Assembly (NCBI GenBank): GCA_910574885.1
Contig: CAJTDD010000021.1
Span: 1 to 64,000 of the forward strand
Direction: 5' to 3'
Origin: Lachnospiraceae bacterium
Lineage (GTDB): Bacteria > Bacillota > Clostridia > Lachnospirales > Lachnospiraceae
DNA length: 64,000 bases
This document shows positions 51,672 through 60,313 of this stretch, piece after piece. Every line of letters begins with the position of its first letter. Positions within the stretch are counted from its first letter, which is position 1. Under the pieces are notes generated by a model. It saw nothing but the letters and a program-made list of their open reading frames with translations, ran no database searches and had not been told where the DNA came from. A program made the translations under genes and the position numbers.

Positions 51672-54360
51672 CACAGTAAAATTAGCATTTTCCTATCTGA
51701 AATACTACAAAAAACAGACTTTTGCCCTCCTCCTAGGAACTGTCATGTCCGTTGCCTTGATGACCGGCGTAGGCTCGCTGCTCTACAGCGGGAAAACTGC
51801 CGACATCCAACGAATCCGGGATGTCTACGGGGACGCCCATTACTGGTTCGATATGGAAGACGGAGAATTTGACAAATTGCAGGAAGCCATTCATTCCGGC
51901 AAATGGATGGAATCGGAAGCATTTACGGTGGAGAAAGCCGGAATCCTTACCATAAAGGAAGAAATTCAGACTCCCTGCCAGATTACAGTTGCCCATGCAG
52001 ATTCAGGGTATCTGGAAATGTTCCACAGAAACCTCCTGAAAGGCTCCTACCCGCAAAACCCCGGGGAAATAGCCCTCTCAGAACACGCCATACGCAACCT
52101 TGGCATAGGAAACACCCTTGGAAGCGCAGTCGTCCTTGGCGGGGACACCTCCTCCCTGTGCGGAATCCTTTCAGACCAATGGGATGAAACTGCCAAAGAC
52201 ATGAAAGTCTTTGTAAGCGCCGATACAAAACTTAGGACGGAACGCCCCCGCCTCTATGTCAAATTTGAAGAAAACGGCGACGTACTCACACAGGTAATGG
52301 CATTTTCAAAAACTTATGGTTTAGACATCCATAAAATCAATAGGGTAAGCAGCCTGACCGCATACGTGGGCGGAAATGCATCGCCTTCTATCATTGACGT
52401 TACAAAGACTGCACTGTCGCTTCCGGAAGGGAAACTGGCGTATTTCTGGGGAACCCTGAACCAGACCCATGATTTGACCGGAAAGCTCATCCTTGCCGCT
52501 CTTGGCATATTTGCCGCTTTCGTCATATTCAGCCTGTTCCAGGTATCCGTGCGGAAACGTACCGCACAGTACAGCGCCTTGCAGACCCTCGGTATGGACG
52601 AACGCAGCACCTTTGGCATGATTCTTTCAGAGCTATACATGGTGCTGCTGGCAGGATATCCCATTGGCGCGGCTCTCGGCAGCCTCGGCGCAAAAATACT
52701 CTATTCCCGCATGGGTGAGATTTTCGTAGACCAGCAAATCGGCATGACCCAAAAAGGGACGCATACCGTAGACGCCAGGGATGTGGCGGCACAGATTGAA
52801 GTCCGCCCCGGAAGTTTCCATATTTCGACCGGAACGATCCTCGGATGCGCAATCTTCCTGATGTTCCTGATGCTGTTGGTAAGCTTTCTATTGATTTGCA
52901 GGATGCGCAAATTTACCTTAACGGAAATGCAGACCCAGAATACCCATACACGAAAACAAAGCCGTAGAATCTACAGTATTAAGTGCAGCAACATGACTAG
53001 AATCCTGAGCCGCAAGTTTTTATTTGAACGGAAAGGGACGTTTGCAGGTATCATCGTATCCCTCTCTTTAGGCGGAGTCTTGTTCCTTGGCACGACCTAC
53101 GTCGTCCAGAATGCCAGAATCCACAATGCCCTGTCTTTTAAAGCCGACGACGGGCTTGCTTCTGATATTCAGGTGTATGAAGATTCCCACAGCCTGTCCA
53201 GCGTCATTCCCTCAGACATTGTAAATACTCTGGAAGGGATAGAAGGCGTTTCCTCTGCCAATCCGATCCGCTATACCCTTGGGGAGATTCCTCTGGAAGA
53301 CGGACGCTTCCGCTGGCCGAAATATTATGCGGAAACGGCGGACGAGGAAGGATTTGAACCAGACCCCTTAATCATGGAACGGTATAACGGAATCATCACG
53401 CGGCAAAGCGATAAAGATTACCGTCTGAAGACAAATGTATACGGCTACTCAGACCAGATGCTTGCGGAACTGACAGATTATCTTCTGGAAGGGAGCTTTG
53501 ACGCCGCGTCTATGAAAAAAGAGGATACGGTTATCCTCAAAACTCTCATGGACGGGCAGGGCAACTATGACGGGCTGGACGTCTCCCCCGGCGATTCTAT
53601 CCGGCTGAAAGTCCCGAAAAATGCGTCCGTTCCGGAAGAGGCGCTTAGGTTTGAAGGGGAAGAAGACTGGTATGTGGATAAGGAATTTACGGTCGCCGCT
53701 ATCGTCAGCAGGTCTTTGGGAAAAAATGATAATTATATCGGAGATTTTACCGATACTGTGGGCGTCATTATGACGAACCAGCAGATGTCGGATGATTTCG
53801 GGATTGACGGATATGACAGTATCGGGATTACTCTTACGAAAGGGGCTGACCATCACAAGGTTTCTGACGAGGTCAGGGCTGTTACCCAAGATATCCCAAA
53901 CTGCCTAATCAAAGACTATGCCCAGTTAATCGAAAAACAGGAGCTTTACCTGCGCCAGAAAATGTTTTTCTTCTATGGGATTGCCGCTATCCTGCTTCTG
54001 ATTAGTATTTTCCATATCCTGAACAGCATGCAGTATCTTGTAGCTGCAAGGAAACGGGAGTTCGGGATTCTCAGGGCAATGGGAATCACAGACGCAGGAT
54101 TCCGGAGGATACTGGTAAAAGAAGGGCTCTGCTATGGAGCCTGCTCCGGGCTCTTTATGGCCATTCTGTACGGGATGGTACAGAAAGTGTTATATTATGC
54201 GCTTCAACACGTATTTCTGTACCTGCATGCGAACGCAGGTCTTCCGCTTCTGCCGCTAATAGGTATGGTGGTATTGAATCTGGGGATTTGTGTCGGAGCG
54301 ATGCTGTTGGCAGGAAATGAAGTGCTGAACGGGAATATAATAGATGAGATTGCCCAATAA
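51658..54360 (+). CDS. FtsX/MacB-type ABC transporter permease
   Basis: 900 residues from ATG 51658-51660, selected because it overlaps the ATPase gene minimally and the protein then starts 'MALTNTVKLAFSYLKYYKKQ', the usual membrane-entry region. It has an N-terminal transmembrane segment, a large outside domain, a membrane block ('LILAALGIFAAFVIFSLF') with the FtsX core, a second large outside domain (about 480-750), and a C-terminal three-helix FtsX block ('ILNSMQYLVAARKREFGIL'). Such permeases drive mechanotransmission or peptide export. In this operon it is probably a resistance or sensing transporter. Confidence 0.92.
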   Translation: MALTNTVKLAFSYLKYYKKQTFALLLGTVMSVALMTGVGSLLYSGKTADIQRIRDVYGDAHYWFDMEDGEFDKLQEAIHSGKWMESEAFTVEKAGILTIKEEIQTPCQITVAHADSGYLEMFHRNLLKGSYPQNPGEIALSEHAIRNLGIGNTLGSAVVLGGDTSSLCGILSDQWDETAKDMKVFVSADTKLRTERPRLYVKFEENGDVLTQVMAFSKTYGLDIHKINRVSSLTAYVGGNASPSIIDVTKTALSLPEGKLAYFWGTLNQTHDLTGKLILAALGIFAAFVIFSLFQVSVRKRTAQYSALQTLGMDERSTFGMILSELYMVLLAGYPIGAALGSLGAKILYSRMGEIFVDQQIGMTQKGTHTVDARDVAAQIEVRPGSFHISTGTILGCAIFLMFLMLLVSFLLICRMRKFTLTEMQTQNTHTRKQSRRIYSIKCSNMTRILSRKFLFERKGTFAGIIVSLSLGGVLFLGTTYVVQNARIHNALSFKADDGLASDIQVYEDSHSLSSVIPSDIVNTLEGIEGVSSANPIRYTLGEIPLEDGRFRWPKYYAETADEEGFEPDPLIMERYNGIITRQSDKDYRLKTNVYGYSDQMLAELTDYLLEGSFDAASMKKEDTVILKTLMDGQGNYDGLDVSPGDSIRLKVPKNASVPEEALRFEGEEDWYVDKEFTVAAIVSRSLGKNDNYIGDFTDTVGVIMTNQQMSDDFGIDGYDSIGITLTKGADHHKVSDEVRAVTQDIPNCLIKDYAQLIEKQELYLRQKMFFFYGIAAILLLISIFHILNSMQYLVAARKREFGILRAMGITDAGFRRILVKEGLCYGACSGLFMAILYGMVQKVLYYALQHVFLYLHANAGLPLLPLIGMVVLNLGICVGAMLLAGNEVLNGNIIDEIAQ

Positions 54361-54436
54361 AGGCTTTACACCATAATCACCGATTGATATAATAAAAATA
54401 CCAAGTAAACAGCATTTATGGAAAGCAGGTGGGTAT

Positions 54437-54622
54437 ATGACTGAAAAAGAAATGCTCAAGATTTCTATAGAAGAATTTGACAGATTACAAGATTATATGC
54501 AGTCTTGTACGGATAAGGAGTCAGAGACATATAAAAAAATGAAACGAAGATATACGACATTAAAAGTCATTCTGACAGCCTCAGGTATCAACCTGACAGA
54601 AATTGACTATATCAAAGAATAG
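54437..54622 (+). CDS. Small hypothetical protein
   Basis: 61 residues, mostly helical and charged ('MLKISIEEFDRLQDYM', 'ETYKKMKRRYTTLKVIL'). Start ATG with AGGTGGG upstream and a clear intrinsic terminator 20 bases after the stop, so it looks like a real short gene. No signal peptide or membrane segment. Not recognised. A 14-base sequence (aaaggctttacacc) occurs on both sides of the gene, at about 54361 and 54668. Confidence 0.6.
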   Translation: MTEKEMLKISIEEFDRLQDYMQSCTDKESETYKKMKRRYTTLKVILTASGINLTEIDYIKE

Positions 54623-54640
54623 CTCATAACTTCATGAATC

Positions 54641-54687
54641 AAGGTGTAACGTCTTTATCGAATTATAAAAGGCTTTACACCTTTTTT
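54641..54687 (+). terminator. Intrinsic terminator after the small gene
   Basis: AAGGTGTAA (54641-54649) pairs with TTACACCTT (54675-54683), followed by TTTT. Stem of nine pairs with a long AT-rich loop. Confidence 0.7.
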
Positions 54688-54732
54688 AATAGAAACATGC
54701 TCTTTCGGCAACTGACAATAAAAAATAAAAAG

Positions 54733-54777
54733 TTAGCACTCACCTCTTGACATTGCTAATAATATGTGTTATATAAT
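54733..54777 (+). promoter_or_regulatory. CIRCE-like operator and promoter of hsp20
   Basis: TTAGCACTC-N9-CATTGCTAA (54733-54759). The left arm is a perfect CIRCE half, the right arm matches 7 of 9 to GAGTGCTAA. It overlaps a promoter with TTGACA at 54747-54752 and a -10 in TATATAAT (54770-54777). This implies repression by HrcA. Downstream in the leader a 7-bp hairpin (54814-54820 with 54832-54838) is flanked by direct repeats ATAATTTTCA. Confidence 0.75.
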
Positions 54778-54862
54778 ATATATAGCAAATAAAACAATAA
54801 ATAATTTTCATACCTTATGGGATATACTAATCCATAAGATAATTTTCAAGGAGGAATGATTT

Positions 54863-55288
54863 ATGTTATTAGCAAACAGAGGTTTCAACAATTTATTCGA
54901 CGATATGTTCAGCGATCCGTTTTTCAGCCGTTCTTACGACCACACATCCGCACAGATTATGAAGACGGATATTCATGAGAAAGATGGGAATTATCTGGTA
55001 GAGATGGAGCTTCCCGGATATGCCAAAGAGGATATCAAGGCAGACTTAAAGGATGGATACCTAACCATCTCCGCCCATAAGAACATGACGAAGGAAGAGA
55101 AGGATGCCAAGGGCAACTGCGTACACAAAGAAAGATATACCGGCACCTGCAATAGAAGCTTTTATGTTGGGGATGCCTTGACACAGGATGATATCAAGGC
55201 CGCATTCAAAGACGGCGTTCTCCATCTGGCATTTCCGAAGGAAGTTCAGAAGCAAGAGGAACAGCCGAGACTGATTACGATTGAATAG
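54863..55288 (+). CDS. Hsp20/alpha-crystallin small heat shock protein
   Basis: 141 residues. Begins 'MLLANRGFNNLFDDMFSDPFF', then the alpha-crystallin domain: 'YLVEMELPGYAKEDIKADLKDG', 'YLTISAHKNM', and the closing 'AAFKDGVLHLAFPKE' (the G-x-L motif). ATP-independent holdase chaperone. Ribosome binding site AAGGAGG seven bases before ATG. A CIRCE-like operator overlaps its promoter. It converges with the glycan locus, with only 43 bases between stops. Confidence 0.95.
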   Translation: MLLANRGFNNLFDDMFSDPFFSRSYDHTSAQIMKTDIHEKDGNYLVEMELPGYAKEDIKADLKDGYLTISAHKNMTKEEKDAKGNCVHKERYTGTCNRSFYVGDALTQDDIKAAFKDGVLHLAFPKEVQKQEEQPRLITIE

Positions 55289-55331
55289 TATACAGCAACA
55301 GTGGAGGGGGAGCTTTAGCAGGGTTCTCCCT

Positions 55332-56030
55332 CTAAGATGTGATTTGGTTTGCATAATATTCTCCCACCAGATTCACATGCCTTCTTATATTTTCTAATAT
55401 TTCGCCATATGGCTGCTTTTTACCAAATAGGAGTGTTGTACCTAAAACAAATCCCTTAACGCCTCTTGGTGCAAATTGTAAAATTTTGTCTGTACTGCAA
55501 GCGCCATCCCAATATATTTCAAATCCCATTTCTTCTTTGATGGATAAAAGCTTTGTAATCTTTTTTCCAACATAAGGCAGATACATTTGTCCAGCATTCC
55601 CAGGGTTTACGGACATTACCAGAACCTTTTTGACAATCCTAAGCATTTCCACGACTGTTTCAACAGATGTCCCCGGATTAATTGCAATACCAGGAATCAT
55701 TCCCTCATCGATAATTTTCTGCAAAGTTGTAGAAGGATGGTATTCTGCTTCAGGATGAATGTAAACCGTATCTCCCAACCGAAGATTGTTTAAAAATAAG
55801 CTTATTTGGTTATTCGGATGTTCTATCATAAGATGCACATCTAACGGCTTTTTTGTTGATTTTGCTATGAACCGCATATCATTCAAAGACATCGCAAAAT
55901 TCGGAACATACCGCCCATCCATAATATCAATGTGAAAAGAGTCGATTCCTCCTTCTTCCAAATTTTTAACTTCATTTTCCAAATTTCCAAAATCTGCGCA
56001 CATCATAGATGCCATTAATTCAAATTCCAT
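55332..56030 (-). CDS. Ribulose-phosphate 3-epimerase-like TIM-barrel enzyme
   Basis: 232 residues. 'MMCADFGNLENEV', 'FHIDIMDGRYVPNF', 'LDVHLMIEHP', 'VLVMSVNPGNAGQMYLP' and 'YWDGACSTDKI' follow the Rpe pattern, with metal-binding His and catalytic Asp residues kept. The phosphate-binding 'DGG' of Rpe reads 'DGA' and the final 'GSAIF' reads 'GTTLLF', so the substrate may differ from ribulose 5-phosphate (for example another ketose phosphate). Last gene of the second glycan run. It could feed a pentose or ketose into the CDP-sugar pathway. Confidence 0.85.
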   Translation of the reverse strand: MEFELMASMMCADFGNLENEVKNLEEGGIDSFHIDIMDGRYVPNFAMSLNDMRFIAKSTKKPLDVHLMIEHPNNQISLFLNNLRLGDTVYIHPEAEYHPSTTLQKIIDEGMIPGIAINPGTSVETVVEMLRIVKKVLVMSVNPGNAGQMYLPYVGKKITKLLSIKEEMGFEIYWDGACSTDKILQFAPRGVKGFVLGTTLLFGKKQPYGEILENIRRHVNLVGEYYANQITS

Positions 56031-56049
56031 ACCTTCTAAACCTCCTTTA

Positions 56050-57171
56050 TCATTTAACAGCTATTGCTCTTTTTTCTAAAGAATTATATATTTCTGAAAT
56101 TTTTTTATTCTCTTCTCTTAATTCCCTGCTTAACCATCCGCCGTTAAAATGATGGATACTAAAGGTATGAATTGTCTTTTGCAATCGACCTGACATATAA
56201 TCATAAGGATGAAAAAATTCCGAAGGAAAAATAGTCATGTCAAGGAGCATTTGTTTTTTACCATTTAGTTTATAACCTAATTTGATAGCTGTAAGAGTAT
56301 CTATATAACCACATGTATTTTTATTCAAATGCCCATCTTCATACAAAAAACGCTCCCCTTCCCTTGCTTCTAAAAAATATTTTATTGTAGTATTCTTTCT
56401 TTCTGCACCGCTGCATCCGCCAAAGTTGAGCGTCTGCCACTTTTCAACGCCGCAAAAGGCCCTAAGAGACAATAACTCATCCAACGGCTTAATGATTTCA
56501 ACATCTGTATCTAAATATATCCCCCCGTGATTGTAAAGAATATCTAATCTCATATAGTCCGGTACAAATCCAAAGGCTCCTTCTTTATATGCCTCTCTAG
56601 TATATATATTTTTTTCCAAATCATAGTTATTTTCATCCCATCTTACAATCTTATAATCAGGACAAAATCTTTTCCAAGAATCAATACACCTTCCTATATG
56701 TTCAGGTATCTGCTTTTTCCCTAACCAAACATAATGTATTTGTTTAGGAATCTGTGATTCTACTATTTGCCCAAGCTCAGAAGTACATTGATATTTTTCA
56801 AAATTTGATATACACATCATAGGCATAATATAACATGAACATTTTTTCAAATTATTGTATGAATCCAATCTTTCTAATATCTGAACGCATCGACTGACTG
56901 CAAGAATTAATACGGTATTATTTCCATTTACCGAAAAAAGATATTGCTCACCCTGAACCACAACTCTCCTATTTCCAACAGTAACTCCTTCTCTTTGACG
57001 ATAAACATCATTATCAACATAGGAATCTAAATATGTTAAAAGACCATACTCCAAAAGAATGGATGCTGTGGTAACTGCGCCAATCACACCCGCACCAAAT
57101 ACCACTATTCTTTTATTTTCTTGCACAACCTCTTCCCTAAGTCTTATGAAATGATCATTTTTTAGTATCAA
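56050..57171 (-). CDS. GAG module fused to GT32-type glycosyltransferase
   Basis: 373 residues. N-terminal GAG module ('RIVVFGAGVIGAVTTASIL', 'LDSYVDNDVYRQREG', 'TVLILAVSRC'). From about residue 145, 'IPKQIHYVWLGKKQIPEHI', 'FVPDYMRLDILYNHGGIYLDTD' and 'VEIIKPLDELL' mark the GT32/Gly_transf_sug (OCH1-like) family, with the DxD metal motif in 'LDTDV'. Retaining transferase of capsule and O-antigen loci. The C-terminal 'SIHHFNGGWL' matches the family's histidine element. Confidence 0.88.
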   Translation of the reverse strand: MILKNDHFIRLREEVVQENKRIVVFGAGVIGAVTTASILLEYGLLTYLDSYVDNDVYRQREGVTVGNRRVVVQGEQYLFSVNGNNTVLILAVSRCVQILERLDSYNNLKKCSCYIMPMMCISNFEKYQCTSELGQIVESQIPKQIHYVWLGKKQIPEHIGRCIDSWKRFCPDYKIVRWDENNYDLEKNIYTREAYKEGAFGFVPDYMRLDILYNHGGIYLDTDVEIIKPLDELLSLRAFCGVEKWQTLNFGGCSGAERKNTTIKYFLEAREGERFLYEDGHLNKNTCGYIDTLTAIKLGYKLNGKKQMLLDMTIFPSEFFHPYDYMSGRLQKTIHTFSIHHFNGGWLSRELREENKKISEIYNSLEKRAIAVK

Positions 57172-57191
57172 TACTTTCCCCTCAATCTCTA

Positions 57192-58424
57192 TTAGAATAT
57201 CTCTTTTTCAGGAATAAACGTAATAAACTTGCATCCCCATTCTCTTGTAAATTCCAAAAGTTCGGTAAGCTCTTCTTTCAAATTCCAAGGTAAAAATATG
57301 ATATAATCCGGTTTTTTCTCTTTTATCATTTCTGGCGAAACAATCGGTATTCTTGTACCAGGTAAATACATTCCCTGCTTCACGAGGCTTGAATCCGCCA
57401 CAAAATCAATGTACTCTCTCCCAATACCACAATAATTTAAAAATGTGTTTCCTTTTGCTGCTGCTCCGAATCCTATAATGGTCTTACCCCTATTTTTTAA
57501 CTCTATCAAAAGTTCACAGCTATCCCTTTTTATTTGTTCAATTTTTTTATAGAATTCCTTATATGTATCAATTCGATCTAATCCATAGACTTTTTCATCG
57601 CTAATCACTTTCTTAACGTTCTCTGACACCACAACATCACTATTTTCAGAATGTGCGGCATATATTCGTAAAGATCCTCCATGGGTTGGCAATTCATCAA
57701 CATCATAAATTTTCAGGTTATGGAACTCAAATATCTTTTTTACACACGACAAAGAAAAATAAGAAAAATGTTCTTGATAAATTGTATCGAACTGATTCAT
57801 CAACATCAACTTCAACAAATGAGGAAACTCCATCGTTATCGTACCCTTATCTGCTAAAGCAATATGCAGTCCTTTAACAAAGCTATTAATATCCGGAACA
57901 TGTGCCAATACATTATTTCCAATTATTAAATTAGCTTTTCCTCTCTTTTTACATATTGCATCCGCAGTTTCTTTTCCCCAGAATTCTACTTCTACATCAA
58001 TTCCCTTTTTCTTTGCTACCTCTGCAACATTTTCTGCAGGTTCAATACCGCATGCTGGTATCTGATATTTTTTTAAATATTGGAGAAGGTATCCATCATT
58101 ACTTGCCACTTCATATACTAAACTATCTTTTGAAAGATTCAATCTCTTGACAATCATATCCACATAACAACGACAGTGTTCAAGCCAAGTCTTAGAATAA
58201 GAGCTAAGATATTTATAATTTGTAAAGATTTGTTCGGGCGCTTTATATTCCATAGTCTGAGCTAAAAAACAATTATCACAAATCATAACATGAAGTGGAT
58301 AATAGTACTGACCCATATCTACATTTTTTTCTTCTACATATTCATTCGATATTGGTGACAATCCCAGATCTACCATCGAATATATCAATTCTTTACCACA
58401 AAACCTGCAATGCTTATTGTCCAT
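57192..58424 (-). CDS. C-methyltransferase for nucleotide sugars
   Basis: 410 residues in the three-part order of sugar C-methyltransferases: N-terminal zinc-binding part ('HCRFCGKEL', 'ICDNCFLAQT'), central SAM domain ('SLVYEVASNDGYLLQYL', 'LIIGNNVLAHVPD'), and C-terminal domain 'TIIGFGAAAKGNTFLNYCGIG'. The last is similar in shape to the GAG modules of the neighbours. These enzymes add a methyl at C3 (or a similar carbon) of dNDP/CDP-4-keto-6-deoxysugars. Lies downstream of rfbF and rfbG, which make such a 4-keto sugar. Confidence 0.88.
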   Translation of the reverse strand: MDNKHCRFCGKELIYSMVDLGLSPISNEYVEEKNVDMGQYYYPLHVMICDNCFLAQTMEYKAPEQIFTNYKYLSSYSKTWLEHCRCYVDMIVKRLNLSKDSLVYEVASNDGYLLQYLKKYQIPACGIEPAENVAEVAKKKGIDVEVEFWGKETADAICKKRGKANLIIGNNVLAHVPDINSFVKGLHIALADKGTITMEFPHLLKLMLMNQFDTIYQEHFSYFSLSCVKKIFEFHNLKIYDVDELPTHGGSLRIYAAHSENSDVVVSENVKKVISDEKVYGLDRIDTYKEFYKKIEQIKRDSCELLIELKNRGKTIIGFGAAAKGNTFLNYCGIGREYIDFVADSSLVKQGMYLPGTRIPIVSPEMIKEKKPDYIIFLPWNLKEELTELLEFTREWGCKFITFIPEKEIF

Positions 58425-58463
58425 CTTTTATCTCCTCTTTCTTTATTTTTAAATACATAATCC

Positions 58464-59531
58464 TCATATCCTTCCCCCATCTCGATAGAAACATCTAATT
58501 TGATTCTCCATACATCTACATATATCATTTTGAAAGAAATAATGTTTGTACCATTCTACCGTTTTTTGTATCGCTGTGCCAATATCCCATATAGGATGCC
58601 AGTCCAATTCTTTTTTTATCTTTTTACAGTCTAAATAAAGATATTTTGCTTCATGTGGGGCTTTGGCCTCCTTCTGAACTTTCCAGCTTACACCTTCACC
58701 CCAATTACTACAAAATAACGTTACAATATCTTTTGTTTTTATGTTGTCCATAAAATCCGGACCTATGTTAAATGCTCCTGCTGTTGAAGTATCCTCATAC
58801 TGTTTATGTGCAACTAACAAATATGCGGCCACCGGATCTATTACATGCTGATACGGTCTGACAGAATCTGGATTTCTGACGATTATTTTTTTATTTTCAG
58901 AAGCAAAGCGGTAACAATCCGGTACAATCCTATCTTTAGAAAAATCGCCTCCTCCAATAACATTTCCCGCTCTACAGGTAGAAACTGCGACTCCCTCCTT
59001 ATCAAAATAGGAATTTATATAAGCTGATGTTACCAACTCTGAACATGATTTTGAATTAGAATAAGGGTCAAAACCATTTAAAGCATCTTCTTCTACATAT
59101 CCTTTTTGTTGCTCAATATTCTTATACACCTTATCTGTTGTAACGTTAACCACAGATCTAACACTTTCACAATTTCTTATTGCCTCAAGTATATTAACCG
59201 TACCAATTACATTTGTGCTATAGGTCTTTAAGGGATTTTTATAGCTTTCACGTACAATTGGCTGGGCTGCCATGTGAATTACAACATCAGGCATGAAGCT
59301 GGAAAGAGCGCCGCTCAACCGGCCATAGTCCCTTATGTCTCCAAATACATTATGTACCTCATTACAAATTTTTGACGTACTAAATAGTATATTTTCGGAA
59401 TCTGGCTCTAACGAATATCCGCAAATTTGGGCGCCTTCTTCCAGCAAGATTTTACAAATCCAGCTTCCTTTAAAACCCGTATGCCCTGTTATAAATACTT
59501 TTCTACCATTATAAAAACCATTATTTTTCAT
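58464..59531 (-). CDS. rfbG: CDP-glucose 4,6-dehydratase
   Basis: 355 residues, the usual length. NAD-binding 'VFITGHTGFKGSWICKIL', substrate loop 'VIHMAAQPIVRESYKNP', catalytic Tyr-x3-Lys in 'DPYSNSKSCSELV' and 'TTDKVYKN'. It converts CDP-glucose to CDP-4-keto-6-deoxyglucose. The first codons overlap the end of rfbF by 11 bases. The 5' gene supplies CDP-glucose and the 3' gene methylates the product, so the pathway runs in gene order. Confidence 0.93.
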   Translation of the reverse strand: MKNNGFYNGRKVFITGHTGFKGSWICKILLEEGAQICGYSLEPDSENILFSTSKICNEVHNVFGDIRDYGRLSGALSSFMPDVVIHMAAQPIVRESYKNPLKTYSTNVIGTVNILEAIRNCESVRSVVNVTTDKVYKNIEQQKGYVEEDALNGFDPYSNSKSCSELVTSAYINSYFDKEGVAVSTCRAGNVIGGGDFSKDRIVPDCYRFASENKKIIVRNPDSVRPYQHVIDPVAAYLLVAHKQYEDTSTAGAFNIGPDFMDNIKTKDIVTLFCSNWGEGVSWKVQKEAKAPHEAKYLYLDCKKIKKELDWHPIWDIGTAIQKTVEWYKHYFFQNDICRCMENQIRCFYRDGGRI

Positions 59532-60300
59532 TCCACTTCATCCACGGTGCGCGGCCTTTCTCTATTATAGACTCCAGATAGTTTTTATCTCTCATAGTAT
59601 CCATACACTGCCAAAACCCATCATGCTTATATGCAATGAGATTATCCGTCTTTGCCGCATATTCAAGCGGTTCTCTCTCGAAAACAGTCGAATCATCACT
59701 TATATGATTTATTAGTTCCGGCTCAATCACCATATATCCTCCATTAATCCAACCGCTTCCATCCACTTTTTTCTCAGCGAACTTCCTAACATGATTATTT
59801 TCGTCTATGTCCAACGCACCAAATCTACTTCCTGGCTGAATTGCGGTTAATGTAACCATTTTATGATGTTTTTTATGAAAGGCATATAGTTCATTCAAAT
59901 CAATATCGCAAACCCCATCTCCATAAGTCAGCATAAAAGATGAATTTCCAATATACTCTCTCACCCTCTTGAGTCTTCCACCTGTCATTGTGTTCAGACC
60001 TGTATCTACCACTGTTACGGTCCATGGCTCCGCATAGCTGTTATGAATAGTCACATCATTTTTTTCAAACTGGAAAGTCATATCTGAATGATACATGTAA
60101 TAATTGGTAAAATATTCTTTAATAATATGTGCCTTATATCCGCAACATATAATGAATTCATTAAATCCATAATAAGAATATGACATCATTATGTGCCATA
60201 GGATTGGCTGGCCTCCAATCTCTATCATGGGCTTTGGTTTCAGATATCCTTCTTCTGAAATCCTTGTCCCAAATCCCCCTGCAAGTATCACTACCTTCAT
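59521..60300 (-). CDS. rfbF: Glucose-1-phosphate cytidylyltransferase
   Basis: 259 residues from ATG 60298-60300 with AAAAGGAG upstream; the in-frame ATG at 60321 is out of phase with any good site. 'MKVVILAGGFGTRISEEG' is the sugar nucleotidyltransferase start, followed by 'KPKPMIEIGGQPILWHIM', 'FMLTYGDGVCDIDL' (metal Asp) and 'LEYAAKTDNLIAYKHDGFWQCMDT'. Catalyses CTP + glucose 1-phosphate to CDP-glucose. Confidence 0.94.
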   Translation of the reverse strand: MKVVILAGGFGTRISEEGYLKPKPMIEIGGQPILWHIMMSYSYYGFNEFIICCGYKAHIIKEYFTNYYMYHSDMTFQFEKNDVTIHNSYAEPWTVTVVDTGLNTMTGGRLKRVREYIGNSSFMLTYGDGVCDIDLNELYAFHKKHHKMVTLTAIQPGSRFGALDIDENNHVRKFAEKKVDGSGWINGGYMVIEPELINHISDDSTVFEREPLEYAAKTDNLIAYKHDGFWQCMDTMRDKNYLESIIEKGRAPWMKWNEK

Positions 60301-60313
60301 CCTATCGCTCCTT

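Noticed and set aside
56050..57171. GAG module as a true sugar epimerase
   Set aside because: The glycine motif is there but the catalytic Tyr-x3-Lys and the length of an epimerase are missing in every copy.
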